Below, in pieces: positions 8,670 to 17,560 of a DNA stretch of 64,000 nucleotides. Source of the DNA: Paucibacter sp. B2R-40. Lineage in GTDB: Bacteria; Pseudomonadota; Gammaproteobacteria; Burkholderiales; Burkholderiaceae_C. The stretch is taken from the NCBI RefSeq assembly GCF_025717555.1, contig NZ_JAJIRP010000004.1, positions 311,426-375,425 of the forward strand, read 5' to 3'. Every line of letters begins with the position of its first letter. The stretch's first letter is position 1. The position numbers were made by a program, and so were the translations under genes. The notes beneath the pieces are model-generated. The model had not been told where the DNA came from and searched no databases. It saw only the letters and a program-made list of their open reading frames with translations.

Positions 8670-9224
8670 CTAGTTCGGCAAGCGCAATTCGTGCAACAAG
8701 GCCAAGTAGTACTCCAAGGACGGCGTGGGCTGCGCCGGCAACTTGGCTTGGTCATCCCAGCGCCGCAAAGAAATCGCATCCTGTGCATACGGCAAGGCCT
8801 CGAACGCAGCCGCTTCAGCTGCCGACATAGCCCCACCCTGCAGCCCCAGCGAATGCAGCGAGGCCGGCGTCAGCTGCGCCGCGTAGCCCTCGTCCATCGC
8901 CACCAGATAGCGCTTGGCTGCCACATGCCAGCGCACCGGCTCGGCCACCGCCGGGCCAAAGACCTGCATCAACAAAGGCTGGGCACGCGCCTCATGCACA
9001 TCATCGACGTCATCAGCGACGCCAGCCGTTTCTATGAAGTGGCCAATATCGTGCAGCAAGGCCGCCGCCACCAAAGGGGCAGGCGCGCCGGCCCATTCGG
9101 CCAGCTGCGCGCATTGCAAGGCATGGGCCAGGCTGCTGACCGGCTCGGCACGGTCGCCTTCATAGGCGATGTCGGCGTTCTCACGCAAGAGCTGTTCGAT
9201 CAGTTCAACACTCATTGTCATCAT
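8670..9224 (-). CDS. phosphonate-operon-associated HD-domain protein (PhnZ/TmpB-like)
   Basis: An HD-domain protein of about 184 residues: AYEGDRAEPVSSLAHALQCA gives a Tyr-Glu element and the first His, then AALLHDIGHF gives the HD pair and later RWHVAAKRYL a further His. This matches HD proteins found in phosphonate operons, where PhnZ and TmpB are di-iron oxygenases that cleave hydroxylated aminoalkylphosphonates. It follows phnE by only a few bases, as the last gene of phnC-phnD-phnE-HD. Several in-frame starts (GTG 9233; ATG 9224, 9221, 9215) have no clear ribosome site, so the exact start is uncertain. A partner hydroxylase (phnY/tmpA) is not in the window. Confidence 0.8.
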   Translation of the reverse strand: MMTMSVELIEQLLRENADIAYEGDRAEPVSSLAHALQCAQLAEWAGAPAPLVAAALLHDIGHFIETAGVADDVDDVHEARAQPLLMQVFGPAVAEPVRWHVAAKRYLVAMDEGYAAQLTPASLHSLGLQGGAMSAAEAAAFEALPYAQDAISLRRWDDQAKLPAQPTPSLEYYLALLHELRLPN

Positions 9225-9236
9225 TAAATTCACCGC

Positions 9237-10037
9237 TTAAATCAGACGTTTGCGAATCTGCGCCGACAGCATATCGATCACCGACACGCTGAGCACCAGC
9301 ATCAACAGCACCGTGCAAGTTTGCTGATACTGAAAGCCGCGCATCACATCCCACAGCACCATGCCGATGCCGCCCGCGCCCACCATGCCGACCACCGAGG
9401 CCGAACGTACATTCGACTCCAGCCGGTACAGGGTGTAGGAAATCCACAGCGGCAAAACTTGCGGGATCACACCGTAAATGATCTCGGCCAGCGGGTGCGC
9501 GCCGGTGGCCCGGATACCTTCGACCGGCTGCGGATCGATCGCCTCGACCGCCTCGGAGAACAGCTTGGCCAGGATGCCGGTTGTGTGCACCCACAGCGCC
9601 AGCACGCCGGCAAACGGACCCAGGCCGACGGCGACGACAAAGATCAAGGCGAACACCATCTCATTGATCGAGCGAAAGGCATCGAGCAAGCGCCGCACCG
9701 GCTGCCGGACCCACCAGGGCGTCAGATTGGCCGCTGCCAGCAGGGACAGCGGTGCTGCGCAAACGACGGCCAGCGCCGTGCCCCAGAGTGCGATTTGCAG
9801 CGTGATCACCAGCTCTTGCAAGTAATAACGCCAGTCATGCAGATCGGGCGGAAAAAAGCTGCGCGCGAACTGCAGCATATTGCCGCTGTCGCGCCACAGC
9901 TCGGCCGGGCGCATATCGGCACCCTTCCAGCTGCCGGCCAGCAAGGCCAACAGCACGCCCCAGATCAGCAGTTTGCTGAGGGAGTTGCGCGGACGGTCCG
10001 GCATGACGGGGCGGGCGAGGCTGGCGGCTGCGCTCAT
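9237..10037 (-). CDS. phnE: phosphonate ABC transporter permease
   Basis: Inner-membrane permease of 266 residues with about six hydrophobic segments. The EAA-type cytoplasmic loop is [20 protein letters not shown], followed by [38 protein letters not shown], the conserved end of PhnE-type permeases. It works with PhnC and PhnD to bring phosphonates or phosphite into the cytoplasm. It lies between phnD and the HD-domain gene on the same strand and is probably co-transcribed with them. Confidence 0.93.
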   Translation of the reverse strand: MSAAASLARPVMPDRPRNSLSKLLIWGVLLALLAGSWKGADMRPAELWRDSGNMLQFARSFFPPDLHDWRYYLQELVITLQIALWGTALAVVCAAPLSLLAAANLTPWWVRQPVRRLLDAFRSINEMVFALIFVVAVGLGPFAGVLALWVHTTGILAKLFSEAVEAIDPQPVEGIRATGAHPLAEIIYGVIPQVLPLWISYTLYRLESNVRSASVVGMVGAGGIGMVLWDVMRGFQYQQTCTVLLMLVLSVSVIDMLSAQIRKRLI

Positions 10038-10068
10038 TTTTAAGGCTTTTCGATCAATTTGACTTTAC

Positions 10069-11049
10069 TTATTTAGCGCTGGCTGTCTGGCGGCCCAGCT
10101 CGTCCAGACGGCGCTCGACGTCTTGCAGCTTGCGGCTCTTGTCTTCGGCGCTCAGGTTGGCGTCGGCTTCGATCTTGCCGCGCTCGGCCGCCAGCGCCAG
10201 CTGGCGGATGGGGGTCAGCTGAGCGTTGTCGGAGCGCACAAAGCCGCTGTAGGTCAGCGTCTTCAGGATGTCCTTCTCACGCTGGTCGCGGCCGTAGCTG
10301 GCGAAGAAGTCGGCGATCTTCTTTTTCGCATCGGCGTCAACATCCTTGCGCCAAACCAGCGGGTCGCTGGCGATCAGCGGCGAGCGCCAGACTTCGCGCA
10401 GCTCTGCGGCCTTTTCGGGCATCTTGATCTTCATGCGCTCGATGCCGTCGCTGGCGACCGCCGCCACATCGACCTGCTTGGCCGCCACGGCCAGGATATT
10501 GGTCTCATGGTTGGCGCGCACGGTCCGCTTGAAGTCGCGCGTCGGGTCGACCTTGCTCGGCGCAAAAGCATAGAAGCCCGGCACCAGCGTGCCGCTGGTC
10601 GAGTTCGGGTCACCCAGGCCGAGGTTCAGGCCGGCGCGGGCTTTGATCACATCGTCGAGGCTGCGCAACGGGCTGTCTTTGTGAACGATCATCAGGCTGT
10701 GATAGCCCTGGGTGCCGTCCAGATTGACGACCTTGGCGAAGACCTCGCCTTGCGCGCGGTCGACTGCTTCCATTGCAGACTTGTTGCCCATCCAGGCCAG
10801 CTGCACCTTGTTGAAGCGCATGCCTTCGATCACGCCGGCATAGTCGGGCGCGAAAAAGGTATTGATCTTGATGCCGGTGGACTTTTGCATGTCATCCAGC
10901 AGCGGCTGCCAAGCGGCCTTCAGGTTGTTGCTGGACTCGGTCGAGATAATGCCGAAGTTGAGTTCCTTGGTGGGGCTTTGGGCCAGCACGGGCTGGGTCA
11001 GCAGGCCGGCGGCGAGCAAGGAAAAAGTCAGGGCAAGGCGGCGATTCAT
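10069..11049 (-). CDS. phnD: phosphonate ABC transporter substrate-binding protein
   Basis: Periplasmic binding protein of 326 residues. It has a clear Sec signal peptide (MNRRLALTFSLLAAGLLTQ, cleavage near VLAQ), followed by the PhnD core: ELNFGIISTESS, FAPDYAGVIEGMRFNKVQLAW, GYHSLMIVHKDSPLRSLDD and GDPNSTSGTLVPGFY, where the Ser/Thr cluster holds the phosphonate. It delivers substrate to PhnE. Which phosphonate is bound cannot be told; the HD-domain gene downstream suggests an aminoalkylphosphonate. Confidence 0.93.
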   Translation of the reverse strand: MNRRLALTFSLLAAGLLTQPVLAQSPTKELNFGIISTESSNNLKAAWQPLLDDMQKSTGIKINTFFAPDYAGVIEGMRFNKVQLAWMGNKSAMEAVDRAQGEVFAKVVNLDGTQGYHSLMIVHKDSPLRSLDDVIKARAGLNLGLGDPNSTSGTLVPGFYAFAPSKVDPTRDFKRTVRANHETNILAVAAKQVDVAAVASDGIERMKIKMPEKAAELREVWRSPLIASDPLVWRKDVDADAKKKIADFFASYGRDQREKDILKTLTYSGFVRSDNAQLTPIRQLALAAERGKIEADANLSAEDKSRKLQDVERRLDELGRQTASAK

Positions 11050-11095
11050 GGTGACTCCGATGCGGGGTTGTATTGAGGAAACTGGGGTTTGGAAT

Positions 11096-11968
11096 TCAGG
11101 CGGCGCGCAAGCCGTCCAACGAGTAACTCGGCGACTGCGCGGGAACGGCCGGTGCCAAGCCCGGTGAGACCGGGGTGATCAACTCGTCGATCTGGCTGCC
11201 ATAGAGTTCGCGCAGTTTGAGTGGGGTCAGTTCTTGCGTAGCCCCATCGAACACGACCTGCCCCTGGCGCAGCGCCACGGTGCGCGGGCAAAAGGCAAAG
11301 GCATAGTCGACCTGGTGCAGCGATACCAGCACGGTGACGCCAAGCTCGCGGTTCAACTCGGCCAGCAAGCTCATCACGCGACGCGAAGATTCAGGGTCCA
11401 GCGACGCGATGGGTTCGTCGGCCAGAATGATTTCGGCGCCCTGTACCAGCGCGCGCGAGATCGCGGCGCGTTGCTGCTGGCCGCCCGACAAGGTAGACGC
11501 ACGCTGCCAGGCGCAGGCCTCGATACCGACGCGCGCCAGCGCGGCGTAGGCACGCTCTCGCTCGACGCGCGGGAACAGGCCCAAAAGCCCTCGCCACAGC
11601 GGCAGGCGGTGCAGCGCGCCGGCCAAGACATTCGTCATCACCGGCAGGCGTTCGACCAAATTGAACTGCTGGAAAACGGTCGCGACCTTGGCGCGCGAGG
11701 CGCGCACATCGCCAGCCAGCCGCCCCCCGCTTTGCAGCTCGCGGCCCAGGATGCGCACAACCGAGCGGCTGCCAGCGTCGGCCCGGTGCAAGCCGCTCAG
11801 ATGACGCAGCAGCGTCGATTTGCCCGAGCCCGAAGCGCCCAGCAGCGCCACCATCTCGCCGCGCCGCACTTGCAGGTCAATATCGCGCAAAGCGGGCGGC
11901 TTGGCCGCGCCAAAGCTCTTGCGCAAACCCTGCACATCGATCACAAAGGAATTCTGAGGATGGCTCAT
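11096..11968 (-). CDS. phnC: phosphonate ABC transporter ATP-binding protein
   Basis: ABC ATPase of 290 residues. Walker A is [10 protein letters not shown]-loop VFQQFNLV, signature LSGGQQQR, Walker [12 protein letters not shown], and H-loop VSLHQV. The family-typical [20 protein letters not shown] also fits PhnC. First gene of the phnC-phnD-phnE-HD cluster, which probably reads from a promoter in the 190-bp spacer shared with the divergent dienelactone hydrolase gene. Confidence 0.93.
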   Translation of the reverse strand: MSHPQNSFVIDVQGLRKSFGAAKPPALRDIDLQVRRGEMVALLGASGSGKSTLLRHLSGLHRADAGSRSVVRILGRELQSGGRLAGDVRASRAKVATVFQQFNLVERLPVMTNVLAGALHRLPLWRGLLGLFPRVERERAYAALARVGIEACAWQRASTLSGGQQQRAAISRALVQGAEIILADEPIASLDPESSRRVMSLLAELNRELGVTVLVSLHQVDYAFAFCPRTVALRQGQVVFDGATQELTPLKLRELYGSQIDELITPVSPGLAPAVPAQSPSYSLDGLRAA

Positions 11969-12020
11969 CGCCTGACTCCAAAGTCAAGTCGCAATCATCT
12001 AGATGACATGTGACGGGGCG

Positions 12021-12038
12021 GTGATGCTTGCGTGACAG
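12021..12038 (-). promoter_or_regulatory. possible Pho box ahead of phnC
   Basis: On the minus strand CTGTCAC-GCAA-GCATCAC has one perfect PhoB half site (CTGTCAY) and a poor second half (4 of 7) at the right 11-base spacing. It lies about 53 bases upstream of phnC. A 12-bp perfect palindrome, TCATCTAGATGA, is at 11995-12006 between it and the gene. Weak evidence only. Confidence 0.3.
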
Positions 12039-12160
12039 TTGCTACCCACGCATGGCCCCGAAAGCGCACAGCAAAGGGCACACGACTTGGCCTGGCTTTT
12101 GGCGAGGCATTGCGACCGGCCGCTTTGTCGCTATGCTGGCCTCTTTTTTGGAGGGCTGCC

Positions 12161-13054
12161 ATGCAACGCAAGACCGCGCAGGATTTCGATCAAGAGCTCT
12201 TGATTCTGTTTGACGCTTATGTTCACGGCACGCTGGACCGGCGTGGCTTCCTGGAGCGGGCACAGAAGTTTGCCATTGGCGGCCTGACGGCCACGGCCCT
12301 GCTGGCCTCGCTGTCCCCCGACTTCGCGATGGGCCAAGTGGTGCCCAAGGACGATGCCCGAGTGAAGACCGAGATGGTCGAAATTCCTTCTCCGAGCGGC
12401 AACGGCAGCATCAAGGGATACCTGGTGCGGCCTGCCGAGGCCAAAGGCAAGCTGCCCGCAATCTTGGTGGTGCATGAGAATCGCGGGCTCAACCCGCATA
12501 TCGAAGACATTGCGCGCCGCTTGGCCCTGGAAGGCTATCTGGTCTTGGCTCCGGATGCCCTCAGCCCCCTGGGCGGCTACCCCGGCAACGAGGACAAGGC
12601 CCGCGAGCTCTTCGCCAAGCTGGACCAAGCCAAGACGCGCGAGGACTTCCTCGCCAGCGCGGCCTGGCTCAAGGCCCGGCCAGACAGCACGGGCAAGCTA
12701 GGCGCAGTGGGCTTTTGCTATGGAGGGGGCATGGTCCATATGCTGTCAACACGCTTGCCAGACTTGGCTGCCGCCGTGCCCTTCTATGGCAATCACCCCG
12801 CGCCTGAGGATGCAGCCAAGGTCAAAGCGCCCTTGCTGATTCACTTCGCCGCCGTGGACGAGCGCATCAACGCCGCCTGGCCGGCCTACGAGGCAGCTCT
12901 GAAGGCCGCCGGCGTGCCCTATACCGCGCACCAATATGCCGGCACCCAGCACGGCTTCAACAACGACACCACGCCACGCTTTGACGCCGCAGCGGCCAAG
13001 CTGGCCTGGGAGCGTACGCTGGAATTCTTCAAGCAGAAGCTGCAAGCCAGCTGA
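12161..13054 (+). CDS. Tat-exported dienelactone hydrolase family protein
   Basis: An alpha/beta hydrolase of 297 residues. The catalytic Cys lies in GFCYGGG, Asp in AAVDERIN and His in QHGFNND, the Cys-Asp-His triad of dienelactone hydrolases. An N-terminal segment carries a twin-arginine motif (DRRGFLERAQKFAIGG) ahead of a hydrophobic stretch, so folded export to the periplasm is likely. The ATG at 12161 is chosen because GGAGGG sits six bases upstream; the open frame before it lacks homology. Substrate not determined. It is divergent from phnC. Confidence 0.88.
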   Translation: MQRKTAQDFDQELLILFDAYVHGTLDRRGFLERAQKFAIGGLTATALLASLSPDFAMGQVVPKDDARVKTEMVEIPSPSGNGSIKGYLVRPAEAKGKLPAILVVHENRGLNPHIEDIARRLALEGYLVLAPDALSPLGGYPGNEDKARELFAKLDQAKTREDFLASAAWLKARPDSTGKLGAVGFCYGGGMVHMLSTRLPDLAAAVPFYGNHPAPEDAAKVKAPLLIHFAAVDERINAAWPAYEAALKAAGVPYTAHQYAGTQHGFNNDTTPRFDAAAAKLAWERTLEFFKQKLQAS

Positions 13055-13092
13055 GTTTTGCGCCAGCTCGGAGCAAATCGGGTCAAGTCAAG

Positions 13093-13611
13093 TCAAGGCT
13101 TGACCTGATTGCGCGCCGCCACCTTGGCCTTGACGTCCTCAGGTGACCAGAACAGCCAGTCGTGTGCCAGCATGTGCGCGCGAATCGCTTCGCTCTGGCC
13201 CTGGTTGACCTTGCCGGCGATCATGCCGAGCTTCACCTTGGTCTCGGCGTTAGCCATGCCCAGCGCAATCAGGTCTTGCAAGAGCCGCGCCAACACCAGG
13301 CTGCGATAGCGCTCCGAGGTGAAGAGCTTGAAGCGGCCGGTCGGCACTTCATGCTCTTCTTGCAGCAGGGACAGCTTGGCGCCGGGTGAGTCCAGGTAAG
13401 CCTTGACGTCCAGCGCCAGCACCTCGTTGGTCCTCAAATTGAAGGCCAGCATATCGATCTCGGGCTTAGGCGCGGACTGCTTGCCGATCTGCTTCTTCTC
13501 TTCCAGGCTGACCGCAACCTTGAACTTGTGCCGCACCCAAAACCCCTCTTCTTCGAGCAGGGTGGTGACAATGTTTTCGAACTTGTCTATGGTCTTGAAT
13601 ACTTCAATCAT
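13093..13611 (-). CDS. hypothetical protein, possible PD-(D/E)xK nuclease fold
   Basis: A 172-residue protein I do not recognise. KPEIDMLAFNLRTNEVLALD followed by VKAY has the spacing of a restriction-endonuclease-like core (Asp on one strand, then D-x-K on the next), and the N-terminus has a conserved-looking Glu-rich helix. There is no signal peptide or membrane segment. It lies between a convergent hydrolase gene and the MFS gene, with no partner methylase or toxin-antitoxin neighbour. Nuclease activity is only a possibility. Confidence 0.6.
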   Translation of the reverse strand: MIEVFKTIDKFENIVTTLLEEEGFWVRHKFKVAVSLEEKKQIGKQSAPKPEIDMLAFNLRTNEVLALDVKAYLDSPGAKLSLLQEEHEVPTGRFKLFTSERYRSLVLARLLQDLIALGMANAETKVKLGMIAGKVNQGQSEAIRAHMLAHDWLFWSPEDVKAKVAARNQVKP

Positions 13612-13670
13612 TTGCGCCTACGCCCTCTGCTGTGCCGTCACTTCAGGGGCGGATTCTATCGGGGCCGACT

Positions 13671-15020
13671 TCAAACCAGCGCAGCGCCGGCCTCGGCCGC
13701 CGGCCGATCATTGATACGCCGGATCGGCGTCACCGTCAGCCCCAGCAGCACGATCAAGAGCAAGGCCAGGCCGCAAGCCGTGAACAGCGCCGCCGGCGAC
13801 ATCAGCCGCAACGCCGCCCCGGCAGCGGCCGCCGCCAGCGGCGCCAAGCCCATGAAGATGAACATGAAGACACTCATGGCCCTACCCAACATCGCCGGCG
13901 GCACGCGCTTTTGCATCCAGGTGAACACCGCCACCTGAACGAAGCCGGCCAAGGCACCCAGCGGCGCCAGCAGCGCCAAGCCCTGCCAAACCGCCGTGAT
14001 ATGGCCGAAGGGCAAGAACACCAGGCCGGCGATGCCGTCGATCGCCAGCACGGTCAAGCCCAGCGTGCCCAGCCGCCAGGTCGGCCGCATGCCCGCAACA
14101 AGCATGCCGATCAAACTGCCCACGCCGTGGCCGGCCAACAAGAGGCCCAAGGCCGCCGCGCCGCCGGCCACTTGCGTGCTGGCCAGCACCGGCAACGCAA
14201 CCTGTATCGGGCCGCCGACAAAGAAAGCGATCGCCGCGAAATACAGGCACAAGGTGCGCAGTTCCTGATCGCGCCACATCGTGCCTATGGCCTCGCCGAC
14301 GGCAGCCAACACCGACTGCGGCTCTTGCGGCGCCTTGGCAGAGGCCAGCAAACGCACCTTGCTCAAGGTCCAGGCGGAAAGCGCAAAAGTAGCCGCATCA
14401 AAGGCAAAGGCCAGGCCCAAGCCGCGCGCATTCTCCAGGCGCGCGGCCTGCTCGCCAAAGGCAGCGATCAAGAGCCCGGCCAGCAGCGGGCCGAGCAGCG
14501 CCGTCAATTGGCGCAAGCCCATCAAGGCGCCATTGGCCGTTTGCAAGGCCTCGGCTGGCAAGGTCTTGGGCAGGATGGAGCTGCCGGCGGGAAAGCTGAA
14601 GGCCGTCACCAGGCCAATGGCCAGGGCCAGCGCATAGACCATCCACAGCTGCACCGTGCTGCTCCAGACCAACAAGGCCAGCAGCCCGATCAAGCCGGCG
14701 TTGAGCAGCTTGGTCCACATCAGCACGGTCTTGGGCGAGTAGCGGTCGACGATGGCGCCGCCGATCAGAATAAAGAGCGCGCGCGGCAGGCCGACGATGG
14801 CCAGGACCAGGCCCAGCTCCAGCGTATCGTTGCTCAGCTTGAGCACCAACCAGGGCAAGGCAATCAAGGTGAACTGGTCACCCAGCATCGACAGCGCGCC
14901 GCCGCCCAGCAGCCAGCGGAAATTGGCGTTAGCGAACAGAGCGCGGCGCGCGTCCTTGGCCGCAGCGGGGGCTGCTGGACCTGCAACGGCAGCAGCAGCT
15001 GACTTCATTGTTTGGCTCAT
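13671..15020 (-). CDS. MFS transporter (putative drug/efflux pump)
   Basis: A 449-residue membrane protein with about twelve hydrophobic segments. FRWLLGGGALSMLGDQFTLI followed by ALPWLVL is the first helix of the MFS_3/enterobactin-exporter-like group, and VDRYSPKTVLM is the cytoplasmic loop after helix 2 with the usual D-R. The ATG at 15020 overlaps the stop of the MerR gene (ATGA), so the two are translationally coupled. Regulation by that MerR protein, and export of a hydrophobic drug or antibiotic, are reasonable inferences. Confidence 0.85.
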   Translation of the reverse strand: MSQTMKSAAAAVAGPAAPAAAKDARRALFANANFRWLLGGGALSMLGDQFTLIALPWLVLKLSNDTLELGLVLAIVGLPRALFILIGGAIVDRYSPKTVLMWTKLLNAGLIGLLALLVWSSTVQLWMVYALALAIGLVTAFSFPAGSSILPKTLPAEALQTANGALMGLRQLTALLGPLLAGLLIAAFGEQAARLENARGLGLAFAFDAATFALSAWTLSKVRLLASAKAPQEPQSVLAAVGEAIGTMWRDQELRTLCLYFAAIAFFVGGPIQVALPVLASTQVAGGAAALGLLLAGHGVGSLIGMLVAGMRPTWRLGTLGLTVLAIDGIAGLVFLPFGHITAVWQGLALLAPLGALAGFVQVAVFTWMQKRVPPAMLGRAMSVFMFIFMGLAPLAAAAAGAALRLMSPAALFTACGLALLLIVLLGLTVTPIRRINDRPAAEAGAALV

Positions 15021-15832
15021 TTGGTTTTTCTTGTCGTTTGGTCGGTCTTGGCGGCTGGCAGCGCGCCGGTCGTAGTCGAAGCTACAGAGGCACGCAAATA
15101 GGCGATCAACTCCGGCGTGACGCCGGTGTCCCGCTGCATCAAGGGCTCGTTCGCCCACATGGTTTGAAACTTCGCCCTGACCTCGGCGTCGTCGCCGGTG
15201 AACTGCGCCATCAAGGCTTGCCAGCGTGCGACCAGGGCCCGCACGCGTGCCGAGGCAGGGTCAGTGCCGCGCGCCATTTCTTCGTGGACGGCCCTGATCA
15301 GCGCTGGCCATTCGGCCTCGCTGGCCTGCAGCGCCTCTGTGCCTAGGGCGATGCGCCGAGCTTCAAGCCGGGCGAAGTCGTCCTCGTTGAAGTACTTTTC
15401 GTAACGCTGCATCATGCCCATGGTGGCCAGCAAATGTTCGCTGACATCTGGCTCTTCAACACCGACATCGCTGACGCCGGCCTCGCTGGCACGGGCTTCG
15501 ACTTGGGCCGCGCGTTCGGCCACAGACTTGAGCGCGCGCAGCAAACGTTGCTGGCGGCCCAGATTGCGCTCGACCTCGGCAATATGCCGACTCAGCACCT
15601 CCAGCAGCGGCGGGTTTTCCGCTTCCAGCAAAACGCCTATTTGCTTCAAGGCCAGCCCCGAATGCCGGTAAGCCAAGAGCCTATGCAGGCGCAGCACGTC
15701 GGCCTCGTTATAGAGCCGATAGCCGGCCTCGCTGCGGCCGGAAGGCTTTAGCAGCCCAAGCTTTTCATAGTGATGCAAAGCGCGCACGGTCAAGCCGCAA
15801 CGCTTGGCCAGATCACCGACGGTGTATTCCAT
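15017..15832 (-). CDS. MerR family regulator, TipA-like
   Basis: A 271-residue activator. The N-terminal MerR helix-turn-helix (YTVGDLAKRCGLTVRALHHY, EKLGLLKPS) is followed by a coiled dimer helix. The C-terminal half (residues about 135-250: MMQRYEKYFNEDDFARLE, then WPALIRAVHEEMARGTDPAS) resembles the TipAS drug-binding domain that captures thiopeptide antibiotics. It forms an operon with the downstream MFS pump (4-bp overlap) and is preceded by a MerR-type promoter, so autoregulation is likely. Confidence 0.9.
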   Translation of the reverse strand: MEYTVGDLAKRCGLTVRALHHYEKLGLLKPSGRSEAGYRLYNEADVLRLHRLLAYRHSGLALKQIGVLLEAENPPLLEVLSRHIAEVERNLGRQQRLLRALKSVAERAAQVEARASEAGVSDVGVEEPDVSEHLLATMGMMQRYEKYFNEDDFARLEARRIALGTEALQASEAEWPALIRAVHEEMARGTDPASARVRALVARWQALMAQFTGDDAEVRAKFQTMWANEPLMQRDTGVTPELIAYLRASVASTTTGALPAAKTDQTTRKTK

Positions 15833-16220
15833 GGCAGAAAGCCGATTCGTTTTTGTTCAACAAGAACCGAATCATGAAGCCTGACCTTAGGTGAGGGTCA
15901 AGCGCTATCTGTGGCTTATTAATCAGATCGAGAAGAGCAGATTCGCAAGCATCCAGAAGGTGCGTGAACCGAGTACCGTCTCGGCTCCGTCAGTGCCTTG
16001 CGGGCGTGCCTGAGTTCCACGGCCAATGTCTTCGACGCCGACCACATCGCGGTGAAACTAGGAGAGCCAGCTGACGGCTTGCTTCTGGTCGCTCAACGAA
16101 GAGGACGTAAACCTCCCCAAGACCGCAAGCTAGGGATTTGAACAGTGATGCTGCGACCCTAGACTCTTCGCTGGTGACTCAGATGCCTAGCCCCTACCGT
16201 CACCGCCAAAGGAGCCATCT
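15833..16220. other. gene-free spacer, possible remnant
   Basis: Outside the MerR promoter at its left end I see no supportable gene. A short open stretch reads LTACFWSLNEEDVNLPKTAS before a stop at about 16132, which might be the tail of a decayed gene, but I cannot name a family. AAAGGAGCC just before 16221 is the ribosome site of the next gene. Confidence 0.4.
15871..15901 (-). promoter_or_regulatory. MerR-type promoter and operator of the merR-MFS operon
   Basis: On the minus strand: -35 TTGACC (15896-15901), a 19-bp spacer (15877-15895) and -10 CATGAT (15871-15876). The spacer region carries the dyad CCTGACC-TTA-GGTGAGG (15880-15896). An overlong 19-bp spacer with a centred dyad is the hallmark of MerR-activated promoters. 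It lies 38 bases upstream of the MerR start codon. Confidence 0.8.
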
Positions 16221-16877
16221 ATGTTGCACATGCGAAAACTGCTTTCCATCGTCGCTCTCCTTGTCTCGCCGCTGTCGGCGCAAGCCACGGTGCTGCCATT
16301 TACTTCAACCTTCGGCGCCGGCGGTCTGGCCACCTATGGAGATCGAATCGTCGGGTCACCTCAAGACGGCGCCAGCTATTTCGAGGGCGCCGGCTGGACG
16401 CCAAATGTCGAACTCGTGTTCACAACGCTCAACGCAAGCGGACTCGCGTCTTTATGGTCGAGCGGGTATGCATCGCTTTTGGGGGCGCTGGGACATGGTG
16501 CCTTCAACGTCCCCTACCAGATCGACTTCGTGCCAGACGCCGGATGGAACATCACTTTGCAGGGATTCGACATCGCCACATGGTCCTCCGGCACATACCC
16601 CACCGACATTCGCATCTGGGACGACAAGGGAAGCTTCGCACAGCCCAATCTGCTGTCTTTCGCGAGCGCACTGAACCCGCAAACGGTGTACCAGCCGCTG
16701 TCAGCACCGGTCGCTGGCACTGGCACCGTCCATCTATACCTCAACAACTTGGGTTCCACCGGCTTGGACAATATCGCCTTCACACAATCGCCCGTTCCTG
16801 AACCAGCCGCGCTGCTGCTGATTAGTGCAGGTCTGGCAGCTTTTTGGGCCCGTCGGGTGCGCGCGCACCAGCGCTGA
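16221..16877 (+). CDS. PEP-CTERM sorting-domain protein
   Basis: A 218-residue exported protein. The N-terminal signal peptide is MRKLLSIVALLVSPLSAQAT. A beta-rich middle of unknown function follows, then the C-terminal PEP-CTERM signal: VPEPAALLLISAGLAAFWARR (Pro-Glu-Pro, hydrophobic helix, Arg cluster). Such proteins are processed by an exosortase/archaeosortase-like enzyme and end up on the cell surface or in the matrix. AAAGGAGCC stands ahead of the ATG. No exosortase gene is in the window. Confidence 0.85.
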   Translation: MLHMRKLLSIVALLVSPLSAQATVLPFTSTFGAGGLATYGDRIVGSPQDGASYFEGAGWTPNVELVFTTLNASGLASLWSSGYASLLGALGHGAFNVPYQIDFVPDAGWNITLQGFDIATWSSGTYPTDIRIWDDKGSFAQPNLLSFASALNPQTVYQPLSAPVAGTGTVHLYLNNLGSTGLDNIAFTQSPVPEPAALLLISAGLAAFWARRVRAHQR

Positions 16878-17560
16878 TTGACTTTTTGGCAGACTCAAAG
16901 ACTGAGACGCCAGAGCGTGACGGTCCAAGAAAAGGCGACTAAGCGCAGCGTGCGAGGAAGCTATCGGGCGCTCAAGCCGAGGCCATCAAGACCTTGGAAA
17001 TCCGGCCAATTGAGCCGGTCTTGTCACCAAGCCAAAGCTTGAAGGTCAATTCCGACTTTTTTCAGTGACTCCTTGAACGACTCGCCAGTCAGCGCGCTTT
17101 GATAGCTGGCAAGCCGGTACTCCTCTTTTGGCACAGACTGCCGATGCTGCTCAGATGGCCACCCAGCCACTACAGGCTATCAGCAGCACATGCCGGGCCT
17201 GCACATTGCCGAAGTTGCTACCGAGTGCAGGGTTAGCTCGATCAAGCCGGAGCCAGCGCAGCGCGCAAGAACTCGGCGCGGCAGCGACATGAGATCGTGC
17301 CTTGCACGCTGTCGGCAAAGGGTTTGATCGTGGCGGCATCAGCAAGCCCCGGACAGACAAGGCCTTGCCGGCGCTGCCCTTGCACGCGCTATTGAGCAAA
17401 AAGGTGGCACTCGCCGGGTCCGCTGCGCCGGGCATCTAGACAAAGTTGGTGAAGTACCGCCCCAACCGTTCCCAACAAGTCCTTCCCGCTTCAGAAAGCG
17501 GGGTCGCGCGAGCGGGCGACGTATCATGAACTTTAATCTGAAAGCAAGAGGAGCCATCAA
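16878..17560. other. gene-poor spacer
   Basis: No reading frame here has recognisable homology or good coding character. Visible items are a 7-bp hairpin (CAAGACC 16987-16993 with GGTCTTG 17017-17023) and several short frames around 17150-17440 with stops in all phases, possibly a decayed gene. AAGAGGAGCC at 17547-17556 serves the next gene. Confidence 0.4.

Noticed and set aside
13632-15002. 456-residue open frame on the plus strand
   Set aside because: Antisense to the MFS gene; Gln/Arg/His-rich shadow composition.
17151-17435. 94-residue minus-strand frame
   Set aside because: No ribosome site or recognisable domain, and neighbouring frames are equally open or closed; at most a decayed gene.
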